Below the pieces are notes generated by a model that saw only the letters and a program-made list of their open reading frames with translations, was not told the DNA's origin and did no database searches. A stretch of DNA of 64,000 bases, taken from assembly GCF_010671925.1 (NCBI RefSeq), contig NZ_JAAHIH010000011.1:62001-126000 (forward strand). Direction: 5' to 3'. Source of the stretch: Moorena sp. SIOASIH. Its GTDB lineage: Bacteria; Cyanobacteriota; Cyanobacteriia; Cyanobacteriales; Coleofasciculaceae. The translations under genes were made by a program, and so were the position numbers. Positions 10,075-18,216 of the stretch are shown piece after piece (the first letter of the stretch is position 1; each line of letters starts with the position of its first letter).

Positions 10075-11334
10075 ATGGAAAACCTAGAATTAATAACGAA
10101 TAGCACTGTAGATTGTGAGTATGAGCTTTCAAATTTTGATATCACAGTTGGAAAGTTGAGTCCTTATTCTGGGATGATCACTTGGTACCAAAATAGAATT
10201 GATGCTCCCAGACTGAAAAAAGCATGTCAACAAATAGTTGATAGCGTACCAATTTTAGGAGGGAGATTAGTAAAGAAATTGTTTAGCCCCATAAAGGTTG
10301 TCTGTCAAGCCAAAAAACATGGTATTGGTTTTATTGAGGTCGATCTAGGTAAGCAAGAGATAAATCTTGATAACTTATTAGAGGCAAAAACCTATCTAAA
10401 AAATGTTTTCAATATTCCAGAAAAAAGTGGAGATGCTATCAATACAGATGCGCCATTAATCTATGTAATTTTGAATTATAATCAAAATCATAGTGGCATA
10501 ACTTTACTGATCAATCATTGTATAGTTGATGGTGGAACGTATTTCCAATTGTTAGAACATTTAGCTAAAGCTTATGGAGATCCAGATTATGTTTCTAAGT
10601 CTGAACCACTATGGACAGTAAACTTTAACAAAATAGACGATTTTATCAATGCTAGATTGAAAGAAATGTCATGGAACGAGAAACTGCTAAGTCCGACATC
10701 TTTCTTTGCTTATATTTTGAGATTTTTGTTCGTCAATAAAAGTGATTGGAGTTATATTAATTGTATCTTAACAAAAGAAAATTTAGATTTAATTAAGCAA
10801 AAAATTCAAAATTTGTATGACGACGAAACTGTGTACAGTACAAATGATGCTTTATTTGAATTCTTATCAGTTACTCCTATAAAACGATTTATATTTTTTG
10901 CCAATTTAAGATCTAAAAAAGTCGGTATACCAGAAAATTATTTAGGAAATGCTGAAGCTATAGTATCAGGTTTAACTCAACCAGAAAATGACTATATGTT
11001 AAAACATTATGATATTAGAAAAACAATCAATGAGCTTCCCGGAATATATACTTTTTTGCCAGTTTTAAATAGCAACTACTTAATGATAAATAATTTGAGT
11101 AAATTACAAAATTTACCGAGTTTTGGTGAAAACAAGGTCATTCTTCAAAAGTTCTTTGAATTTGACGATAGACCTTTAGATATATTCTCATCTGCCTGTA
11201 AAGGTGCCCTAATATATAGATTGACACAAAATAAATATTTCTTAATGTATTTCAATTTAAAAAATGTTGTATCCCAAGTGGAAAATAAATTAAGAGACAT
11301 TGGTGTAGAAGAGATCGTTCTTGAAACATCCTGA
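10075..11334 (+). CDS. Stand-alone condensation/CAT-superfamily acyltransferase
   Basis: A 419-residue protein with INHCIVDGG near residue 147, the HxxxDG catalytic motif shared by NRPS condensation domains, PapA-type and BAHD-type acyltransferases. The length matches one condensation-like fold (two lobes) with no carrier domain. No DFGWG motif was found, which argues against a plant-like BAHD enzyme. Codon use is clearly AT-richer than in the NRPS, suggesting a different origin. Position directly after the P450 suggests esterification of a hydroxyl (for example one made by the P450) or off-line chain transfer. The substrate cannot be read from sequence. Confidence 0.7.
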   Translation: MENLELITNSTVDCEYELSNFDITVGKLSPYSGMITWYQNRIDAPRLKKACQQIVDSVPILGGRLVKKLFSPIKVVCQAKKHGIGFIEVDLGKQEINLDNLLEAKTYLKNVFNIPEKSGDAINTDAPLIYVILNYNQNHSGITLLINHCIVDGGTYFQLLEHLAKAYGDPDYVSKSEPLWTVNFNKIDDFINARLKEMSWNEKLLSPTSFFAYILRFLFVNKSDWSYINCILTKENLDLIKQKIQNLYDDETVYSTNDALFEFLSVTPIKRFIFFANLRSKKVGIPENYLGNAEAIVSGLTQPENDYMLKHYDIRKTINELPGIYTFLPVLNSNYLMINNLSKLQNLPSFGENKVILQKFFEFDDRPLDIFSSACKGALIYRLTQNKYFLMYFNLKNVVSQVENKLRDIGVEEIVLETS

Positions 11335-11531
11335 AGAAGAGCTGATCTGCTACAACTATATAGCAGTCCTAAATGATTCGTGAAATATATTGGCCAAAGC
11401 AAACGCTGTAACCCTTGCTCAGCAAAGATTCCAGATTTTGCTAATTTTACAAATGATTTAGGATTGCTATATTTGGTAATAAAGCTAGTTTACTGATCCG
11501 TTTAATGAATGATTAATGAAGGACGAATTTT

Positions 11532-13349
11532 ATGAAAACTGACACGAAATTTAGCTCTTTGATAGACCTGCTACGTTATAGAGGAACGAATGAAGGCAAC
11601 CAAAAAGCCTATACGTTTCTTCTTAATGGACGAATAGAGGCAGATAGTTTGACTTATGGAGAATTGGAAAAGAAGGCGCGAGCGATCGCAGCTCAACTTC
11701 AGATAATGGGGATAACCAAGGGGGAGCGAGCATTACTACTCTATTCTCAGGGTCTGGATTTCATTTGTGCTTTCTTTGGATGTCTATATGCAGGAGTCAT
11801 TGCTATTCCGGCTCCTCCACCTGATGCAATTCGATTGAAGCGAACTCTGCCTCGACTTCAATCTTGTCTTAAGGATGCCGAAGTTTCTCTAGTGCTGACT
11901 ACATCTCAAATTTATTCTCAGTTCCCAGGTGAATGGCAAAAAAACTTTGACTATAATAATATCTTATTGCTGTTTACTGAGGAGATATCAGAGCAACTAG
12001 CAAACCAATGGCAAGAATTAAAAATTAATCTAGATGCCATAGCTTATTTACAATATACTTCTGGGTCTATATCTACGCCGAAAGGAGTTATATTGACCCA
12101 TAACAATGTAATCCACCATTCTGCCTATATCAAGCAAGCATGGAACTACACTTCAGATAGTATTGCAGCTACTTGGATGCCTTACTTCCATGATTATGGT
12201 TTGATTGATGGACTGATACAGCCTATTTATTCTGGTATTACTTGTTACGTAATGTCACCATTGACATTTGTGAGAAGACCGACCTGCTGGCTAGAGGTTA
12301 TTTCTAAGTATAAGGTAACCCATAGCCAAAGTCCAAACTTTGGCTATGACTACTGTGTTCGTCAAGTTACATCAGAACAATTAACTAATTTAGATCTTAG
12401 GAGTTGGAGAACAGCTAGTAATGGAGCAGAGCCAATTCGTAAAGACACTATAGAAAAATTTATTAAAACCTTTGAACCTTGTGGGTTCCGTCCCACAGCT
12501 TTTTTTCCAGCTTATGGTCTTGCAGAAGCAACTTTGTTAGTTGCTACCAAGCCTCACAATGATGTGCCTGAAATTGCTTCAATTGCTGCATCAGCACTAG
12601 AGAAAAATCAGATTGTTGAGTGCGATAGAAATCAAAAGGTAAGTCGATATGTGGTTAGTTGTGGTTTCCCAATTTGTGGAATAAAAGTACTTATAATCAA
12701 TCCCAATACTTTAACTAGGTGCGCACCAGATGAAGTTGGCGAAATTTGGATATCAGATTTGAGTGTTGCTCAAGGTTATTGGAATAAACCAGAAGAAACA
12801 AAGCATACATTTGAGGTATATCTAGCAGATACTGGTGAAGGTCCATTTCTACGTACTGGTGACTTGGGGTTCATCAAGGATGGTCAGCTATTTGTCACCG
12901 GGCGCTTGAAGGATATAATCATCATTCGAGGTCGCAATCATTATCCTCAGGATATTGAATTTACGGTTGAACAGAGCCACCCAGCACTGCGTAAAAATTC
13001 TGAGGCAGCATTTGGGATTGAGGTAGATGGCGAAGAGAAATTAGTCGTTGTTCAGGAGGTGCAGCAAAGTTGGCTGCGAAAACTGGATTTCGATGAAGTA
13101 AATGGAGATATTAATCAGGCATTGAGAGAGGAACACGGACTAAGGGTTTATGCGATCGCATTGATCAAACCAGGTAGCATTCCTAAAACTTCAAGTGGCA
13201 AGATAATGCGTCAAGCTTGTCGGATTAAGTTTCTAGAGGGAACTTTGGAAGTTATAAATTCAGGTGGTAGTAATCCAGAACACTTAAGAGAACTAACTGT
13301 TATGAGTGTTATGAAGGCAACTCCAAAAAATCGGGCGCATCTGGTGTAG
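11532..13349 (+). CDS. Fatty-acyl-AMP ligase (FAAL)
   Basis: A 605-residue adenylate-forming enzyme. Motifs: LQYTSGSISTPKGVILTH near residue 175, YGLAEATL near 330, RTGDLGF near 440, GRLKDIIIIRGRNHYPQDIE near 460, and C-terminal SSGKIMR. The wording of these motifs matches FAALs, which activate a free fatty acid as acyl-AMP and pass it to a carrier protein to start a lipopeptide or polyketide. The start has AAGGA eight to twelve bases upstream. No ACP lies beside it, so it must load a carrier elsewhere in the cluster. It closes the biosynthetic region on this side; only mobile debris follows. Confidence 0.88.
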   Translation: MKTDTKFSSLIDLLRYRGTNEGNQKAYTFLLNGRIEADSLTYGELEKKARAIAAQLQIMGITKGERALLLYSQGLDFICAFFGCLYAGVIAIPAPPPDAIRLKRTLPRLQSCLKDAEVSLVLTTSQIYSQFPGEWQKNFDYNNILLLFTEEISEQLANQWQELKINLDAIAYLQYTSGSISTPKGVILTHNNVIHHSAYIKQAWNYTSDSIAATWMPYFHDYGLIDGLIQPIYSGITCYVMSPLTFVRRPTCWLEVISKYKVTHSQSPNFGYDYCVRQVTSEQLTNLDLRSWRTASNGAEPIRKDTIEKFIKTFEPCGFRPTAFFPAYGLAEATLLVATKPHNDVPEIASIAASALEKNQIVECDRNQKVSRYVVSCGFPICGIKVLIINPNTLTRCAPDEVGEIWISDLSVAQGYWNKPEETKHTFEVYLADTGEGPFLRTGDLGFIKDGQLFVTGRLKDIIIIRGRNHYPQDIEFTVEQSHPALRKNSEAAFGIEVDGEEKLVVVQEVQQSWLRKLDFDEVNGDINQALREEHGLRVYAIALIKPGSIPKTSSGKIMRQACRIKFLEGTLEVINSGGSNPEHLRELTVMSVMKATPKNRAHLV

Positions 13350-13605
13350 GGACAAGAGTACGATGTAGAAAGCTTAGTGTCACTTTAGGCATAAATTGAC
13401 TAAAAATTGTGGTGTTGCTGAATACAAAAATGGTATTTGAAAAATAAAACCATGTAATGCCCTAAATCTCATAGTAATAAAACTCATAACTATGGTCATC
13501 AAAGAGCAAAACAAAGATATAAATGCAACGAATTTGTAATAAAATTTATAGAGGTAAAAACTGATGGTAGTTACGATTAAAAAAAACTAAATTGGTCAGC
13601 CTAAA

Positions 13606-13701
13606 AGCGATGCAGAGGTGCGACCCGTGGCGAATTTAATTACGGGTCAAGCGCACCTAAGCGGTCTTGGGGGTTTTCCCCACTCGCTATTGCATCAAGA
13701 C
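13606..13701 (+). repeat. Cruciform dispersed repeat, long form with nested hairpin
   Basis: It starts AGCGATGCAG and ends TTGCATCAAGAC, like the 51/52-bp copies at 15213 and 15501. It carries an extra hairpin at 13616-13658: AGGTGCG with CGCACCT and ACCCGT with ACGGGT. The core G-run/T/C-run hairpin is retained. It looks like one small element that has taken up another. Confidence 0.75.
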
Positions 13702-13849
13702 AATTTTGGATTTATTAATTAGACTTATTATTTATTATTTAATAAATAATAAAATTCCCCTTTATGATCAAACCATTTTATAATTAATGAACACCATAAA
13801 TTCAATGGTTTATTGTCAATAAATAAAAAAAATTAATAAAGCTGGCCTT

Positions 13850-13926
13850 GTCTTGATGCAGTCGCTTATTGGGGTAATCACGGCAGTCGCTCATGGGGGA
13901 AGCCCCCAAAACCTCGCTGCATCGCT
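13850..13926 (-). repeat. Cruciform dispersed repeat, reverse copy
   Basis: It reads GTCTTGATGCAG at the left and GCTGCATCGCT at the right, the reverse complement of the 15501 copy, with an extra ~25 bp between GTCGC and CAGTCGC. The GGGGG/CCCCC hairpin is conserved. Confidence 0.7.
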
Positions 13927-14184
13927 ATTGTGCTTATTGACGCTTTTTCACATATATATATTGTTTATTTAATTTAAAAAACACTATATATATGATTAAA
14001 AAAATTAGATGCGTTTACCCTGTACCCTGTAAAAATACCGTAAATTAGCAACGCCGAAAATTCAGTAATTAATGAATAATTAATCTGGGGGGGCGACAAG
14101 CGCCCTGTAACCCTTGATATATCTTAAATTGAGCGAATTATGGTAAAAAAAGATAGGTCATAACTTGTCAATACGACCTATCAA

Positions 14185-14517
14185 TTGAAAATGGTACCAG
14201 AATTATATCAAAAACATCTAAAAAATCTCCTTTCTGAATCTAAATTATTGTTTTTATACCTTATAATAATTATACAAGACACCAAAAATGTCAAATTTGA
14301 AAAAATCGCAGAGTCACTCCCTTTACCCATTAAATTTAGCTCACGACGTAAAAAAGTACAGATATTTTTGTCGTTACCAGTATTTCAAATAAAAATTTTG
14401 TGGTTTCCAATTATTCGAGAATGGACAAATAAAACATTCACTAAAGATCAAAAAATCTATTTGGCTATGGATAGGACTAATTGGTTTGAAGTTACCGTAA
14501 GACAGTTGAGCCTTTAA
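14185..14517 (+). pseudogene. IS4-family transposase, N-terminal fragment
   Basis: The translation resembles the first ~100 residues of IS4-family (DDE) transposases of cyanobacteria: an ELYQKHLKNLL start, SLPLPIKF, SRRKKVQIFLSLP, WFPII, and the IYLAMDRTNW segment that holds the first catalytic aspartate. Homology stops after this segment and the frame ends, so the rest is missing. It is cut off just before the IS630 element that begins at about 14544. Confidence 0.7.
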
Positions 14518-15212
14518 TGTCGGCAGGCTATGAGTAAAAGGGGTAATACCAAGTCCGGTTGTCAAAACCCACGTATAATATAGAAAAATCGATGGAGACA
14601 AAATTGATGCCCAAAAAAGCTGCCCTAGCTAATCATTATAGTTCGGACGAACTGAAACAGAAGTACCTCAAAAGTAAAGATTCAGTCGAATCAAGAAGAT
14701 GGCATTTACTTTGGAAAGTCTCCTTAGGTTGGACTATTAAGACTAGTGCTATAGCTGTAGGTATTAATTATGATTATGGCAAATAAATCGTCAAAAAATA
14801 TAATGATTTTGGAGAACAAGGAGTGCAAAATTTAAAAAATAAGCACAGACAGCATAGGGGAGCTAAAAAACCACTACTAAGGGAATATCAACTTAAAAAA
14901 TTAGCCAAATAACTAGAATCAAGACCATCAGATGGAGGGATGTGGACGGGTCCAAAAGTAGCTCGTTGGATAGAAAAAGAAACTGGAGTGAAAAAAGTGT
15001 GGAATCAGAGAGGATGGGATTACTTAAAAAAGCTCAGATTCTCATGGCATAGTCCGAGACCCAAACATAGGAAAGGAAATAAAATAGATCAAGAGGAATT
15101 TATTAAAAACCTACCAATCAAAGTAAAAAAACTTGAACAAGCCCATCTAAACTCAGAAATAAAACTTTGGTTTTTTGATGAACATAGAGTCGGTTTAAAA
15201 CCGATATTGAGA

Positions 15213-15263
15213 AGCGATGCAGCGCGGTCTTGGGGGTTTACCCACTCGCTATTGCATCAAGAC
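15213..15263 (+). repeat. 51-bp cruciform repeat inside IS630 transposase, frame-preserving
   Basis: Inserted between LKPILR and KVWSKIG codons. It begins AGCGATGCAG and ends TTGCATCAAGAC. GATGCA near the left end pairs with TGCATC near the right, and TGGG pairs with CCCA inside. It is exactly 17 codons, all open. Confidence 0.85.
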
Positions 15264-15500
15264 AAGGTATGGTCGAAAATAGGAGAAAGACCAATTGCGA
15301 TTGTTCAACATCGCTATCAATGGTTGTATGTCTATGGATTTGTCCAACCGAAGACCGGAAAAACTTTATGGTATTTAATACCCAGAGTAAATACTGAATG
15401 GTTAAACCTAGTCTATAAAAGCTTTGCTAAAGATGTAGGCATTTCTCCAAAAAAAAAGTGTTGTTAGTAGAAGATAATGCTGGATGGCATCGCAGTAAAA

Positions 15501-15552
15501 AGCGATGCAGCGCGGTCTTGGGGGTTTCCCCCACTCGCTATTGCATCAAGAC
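15501..15552 (+). repeat. 52-bp cruciform repeat inside IS630 transposase, frame-shifting
   Basis: Nearly identical to the 15213 copy but one base longer in the C-run (TGGGGG TTT CCCCCA hairpin), which moves the frame by one between NAGWHRSK and GETPLGIQ. Confidence 0.85.
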
Positions 15553-15822
15553 AGGGAGAAACTCCTTTAGGAATTCAAGTCGAGTTTTTGCCTCCATACT
15601 CTCCAGAATTACAACCCGCCGAAAGACTGTGGAAATTAGTGGATGAACCTTTAGTAAATAAGTGTTTTGATACGATTGATGAAATCGAAGAATTCTTAGC
15701 AAAACGTTGTAATGTTTTGAGTGAAATGAAGGAAGAAATTATAAATTTAACTTTCTATCATTGGCTAGCTTCTATTTAAGTTTTTTTTAAGGGTGGTATG
15801 ACAACCGGATTTAGTATTACTG

Positions 15823-16262
15823 GTTAGTCGGCAGTCACAAATATCGTCGGGGAGACTCTCGGAGTAGGATATCTCTCCTAGTTTTGTGTGATAAATCCCC
15901 GCAGCAGAAACTGCTGACTTTGGGATGTAACAAGACTGGATGGGGTTTTTGCGAGATCTGAATTTAACTCGATTAATTTCCGAAGTCTTTTTGTACTTTT
16001 TCTTGGCCTCCCGAACAGCAGTGCAAGCATCCTTTATCGCTTATCGCTATAGACTTAATCTGATAAGGTACTGCTTTGCACCCTCGGGGAGGTCGTTCAA
16101 TATACCGGTCTTGATAGCTTTCCAGTTAGCTTTAACTTCGCTATCCTGAAGGATTTTGACGGTCTTGTTGAACACATAACGGGACACTCCAAACCACTGG
16201 CGAATCATCAATCTCTGTTCAGGACTTAGGAACACTCGAATCTTCTTTGATTTTCTTACCGT
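15823..16262 (-). pseudogene. tnpB of IS607-type element, truncated and frameshifted
   Basis: Reading leftwards from about 16262, the translation has the TnpB N-terminal signature KSKKIRVFLSPEQ, then FGVSRYVFNKTVKIL and LNDLPEGAKQ. The frame breaks near 16060 at a tandem 7-bp duplication (GCGATAA twice). It resumes in another frame as KDACTAVREAKKKYKK and NRVKFRSRKN, ending near YHTKLGEISY. The RuvC nuclease half and its 3' guide RNA are missing; the sequence stops at the IS630 right end. Confidence 0.75.
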
Positions 16263-16404
16263 ACTTTCGGAGTCCGTGGAGAGGCCGCGATAAGACGTGA
16301 ATGATGGAGAGAATATCTGCGGTGAGTTCTGATCCTCGACAGCTTTCAGGTTGGTCGGATCCCATGATTTTTCCACCGTTGAGACCGACCGGAGATGAAA
16401 CCTT

Positions 16405-16479
16405 AGAGTAGTGCAGCCTTACTACAAAACCTTTACCCTATGCTGCATAATTTACCAACTATAAAGGCTGCACTACTCT
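16405..16479. mobile_element. 75-bp MITE-like palindromic insertion
   Basis: Perfect 16-bp terminal inverted repeats, AGAGTAGTGCAGCCTT at 16405 and AAGGCTGCACTACTCT ending at 16479, with 43 bp between. It interrupts the tnpA frame after LVRSYRK. Confidence 0.7.
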
Positions 16480-16865
16480 TACGGTAACTTCTAACCAAGT
16501 ATTCAAAAAGTTTAAAACCGAATCGGGTGAGTCTGTCTCTACAGGCAACAACAATTGTGAGCTGACCTCCTTGCATAAGTCGCTCCAATATGGCTCGAAG
16601 CCCTTTCCTTTTGTAGTTGAGTCAACAGCCGACGTCTTTGATGATTTCCGCTTCCGGGAAGAGGGAATGCATGTAAGCGATTTGTCTGGCCAGGTCGTCT
16701 TTCTGTTTTTGGCTGCTGAGGAGGCAGTAACAGATCGTGGCTGGTTTGGATGATTGTCGTCTACCCAAAGTGGCAAGACTAACTGTATCAAACATTCTGT
16801 AACCGCTTGGGGTTCGTTCGCACTTGATGGTGCCATTGTCTGCATACTTCCTTAGGGTGTTTTCC

Positions 16866-17096
16866 TCACGGGGTGACAAGCTAATTGAAAATCTTACAGG
16901 GGTTAGGTTTTAGGGGTTAGGTGTTAGGGAACATCGTCATGGCGTAGTAGTTGATTAAAACTATCTATGCAGTTGGATTGGTGAAAATTGCTTCAACTGC
17001 TGGGAAATACAACAACACGAGTCGCTGTAATTTTCCCAAAACCTAAAACCTAAAACCTAACACCTGCCTAGGTTTGAGCTTTGTTGTCACCCCTTG
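16866..17096. mobile_element. 231-bp MITE-like insertion in tnpA
   Basis: The ends carry GGGGTGACAA (left, from about 16870) and its inverse TTGTCACCCC (right). It is bounded by a 12-bp direct repeat, AGGGTGTTTTCC at 16854-16865 and 17097-17108, which looks like a target duplication. Removing the insert plus one repeat copy restores ENTLRKYADNG in tnpA. The inside has no ORF. Confidence 0.75.
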
Positions 17097-17219
17097 AGGG
17101 TGTTTTCCGAAAGTCCCGTAAGTTCGACCGCCTTAGGTCGTGGTACTAATGTCATGACTCGATTCTAGCAATTCAAGGGATTATTGGCTAGACTTAGTAA
17201 TACTTTTTGATACTGTCCA

Positions 17220-17732
17220 CTAACCTTCATCCTTTGATTGGTAGGTCATGATGGATAGAGGAATACGGAATAGTGTAGTGGCTAGTTTGGATAAGCCAAA
17301 CTTAAATTTAAGGGATTTGGGTAAGTCTTGCCAGGATACCGATACAAAACCGAAACGGGTGTAAAATGGCGTCAGCCAACCCATACATTCGAGATAAAGA
17401 GGCTGAGTTGCCTCTTTGATTAGATTTTCCATAAGATAACTCCCCAATCCCTGATTGCGCCACTTAGGTGCCACAACCAAACTCCCCAATTCTTGGGCAT
17501 CGGGAAAGTTGCGCAATTGTCCACAAGCCACCACACGCCCCTCAAATTCAATCACCCGAAACTGAGTCCAACGTAACTGGGTAGGCTCTAGTTTAGCAAT
17601 CAGAATTAATTTAAGAATTGCCCAGGTATCCTTAGCACAGGCAGGCCGGAAAATACATCCTGGTGGTAACGATGGAGATGGTTTAGTCATCAGCTGTTGT
17701 GAATTGACTTTTTGTTCATGGTTGACCATCAA
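17220..17732 (-). CDS. GNAT-family N-acetyltransferase
   Basis: A 170-residue acetyltransferase of the GNAT fold. It shows LGSLVVAPKWRNQGLGSYLM (beta-4 plus the acetyl-CoA pyrophosphate loop QGLGSYL) and a C-terminal FYTRFGFVSV typical of GNAT strand 6. The N-terminal ~15 residues lie close to a heptamer tandem array, so a start at the internal MTKPSPS (17690) is an alternative. It is a stand-alone gene facing away from the next; substrate unknown. Confidence 0.8.
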   Translation of the reverse strand: MMVNHEQKVNSQQLMTKPSPSLPPGCIFRPACAKDTWAILKLILIAKLEPTQLRWTQFRVIEFEGRVVACGQLRNFPDAQELGSLVVAPKWRNQGLGSYLMENLIKEATQPLYLECMGWLTPFYTRFGFVSVSWQDLPKSLKFKFGLSKLATTLFRIPLSIMTYQSKDEG

Positions 17733-17772
17733 CCGTCAACCGTCAACCGTCAACCGTCAACCATCAACCATC
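17729..17772. repeat. Heptamer tandem array (ACCGTCA type)
   Basis: About six 7-bp units, ACCGTCA changing to ACCATCA, at the 5' end of the GNAT gene. Same 7-bp period as the other arrays in this window. Confidence 0.8.
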
Positions 17773-17888
17773 AACAACAAACCCTCAGCCTGTCAATTGA
17801 TCAGTTACCAATTTCATAGGTTAGTTGTGATCTCCGTCAGCGCTGACCCAATACAATTATTGCTACACTCAAAGAAAATTCTGACTGA

Positions 17889-18077
17889 ATGCAAGAGACT
17901 GCTCAATATTCCTGTGCCTATTGTGGTGAAACCAATTTGACCTTTGTAGATCTAAGCGCTGGTGAACAGCAATCCTATATCGAAGATTGTCAAGTCTGCT
18001 GTCATCCAAATATTTTGTATGTAAGGGTAGATCAAGAAACTCTCGATATTGAGATTGACAGCGATTATGATGGCTAA
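17889..18077 (+). CDS. CPXCG-motif cysteine-rich zinc-ribbon protein
   Basis: A 62-residue protein with two Cys pairs: CAYCGE at residue 9 and CQVCCHP near residue 35, followed by LYVRVDQETLDIEIDSD. The spacing and acidic tail match the small CPXCG family found widely in bacteria; its function is not established. It stands alone before the VIT/VWA gene with no overlap. Confidence 0.8.
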   Translation: MQETAQYSCAYCGETNLTFVDLSAGEQQSYIEDCQVCCHPNILYVRVDQETLDIEIDSDYDG

Positions 18078-18216
18078 CTAAAAGGCAGATTGACCCAAGT
18101 TCACTCTTGGTAAGGATTTATGATGAGATTTGTGGCTAGCATGGTGCGTCTACCCAAGACCTTGCTACTGATAGGGACAGTGGCGAAGCTCACCCATTTG
18201 CTCAATCTTAAGGTAA

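Larger units (their letters stand above)
13350..14184. other. Gene-free, AT-rich repeat region after the FAAL gene
   Basis: No coding frame is supported. It contains two oppositely oriented copies of the ~50-bp cruciform repeat (13606-13701 and 13850-13926) about 150 bp apart across a very AT-rich spacer. A small inverted repeat, GATAGGTC at 14152 and GACCTATC at about 14173, lies just before the IS4-like fragment and may be an IS end. Confidence 0.6.
14592..15779 (+). pseudogene. IS630-family transposase, interrupted
   Basis: The protein can be followed from an HTH half (ESRRWHLLWKVSLGWTIKTSAIAVG) through a DDE half: WFFDEHRVG, VEDNAGWH, then FLPPYSPELQPAERLWKLV. Four lesions are visible. 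TAA stops lie in frame at 14784-14786 and 14910-14912. A 51-bp cruciform repeat at 15213-15263 adds 17 codons without changing frame. A 52-bp copy at 15501-15552 shifts the frame by one. The element cannot make an active transposase, but a homologous copy elsewhere could still move it. Confidence 0.88.
14544..15819 (+). mobile_element. IS630-type element with imperfect terminal inverted repeats
   Basis: The left end TAATACCAAGTCCGGTTGTC matches the reverse complement of the right end (TAATACTAAATCCGGTTGTC, 15800-15819). Both ends start at a TA dinucleotide, as expected for the IS630/Tc1 group. It contains one dead transposase gene and two inserted copies of the cruciform repeat. It sits between an IS4 fragment and the truncated tnpB of an IS607 element, so it probably inserted into older debris. 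Confidence 0.8.
16219..17155 (-). pseudogene. tnpA (serine recombinase) of IS607-type element, split by two MITE-like insertions
   Basis: The start is at 17155 (MTLVPRPKAVELTGLSENTL, a MerR-like HTH). A 231-bp insertion follows; coding resumes at about 16853 (RKYADNGTIKCERTPSGYR). The resolvase-type catalytic domain follows (SSQKQKDDLARQI, with YC in place of the usual YxRVS serine context), then an in-frame TGA at about 16633 inside KDVG..LNYKRKG, then GGQLTIVVACRDRLTRFGF. A 75-bp palindromic insertion lies at 16405-16479, and the C-terminus (SELTADILSIIHVLS, GLRKYGKKIKED) ends at 16219 overlapping tnpB. This is the standard IS607 tnpA-tnpB order. Dead by one nonsense codon and two insertions. 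Confidence 0.8.
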
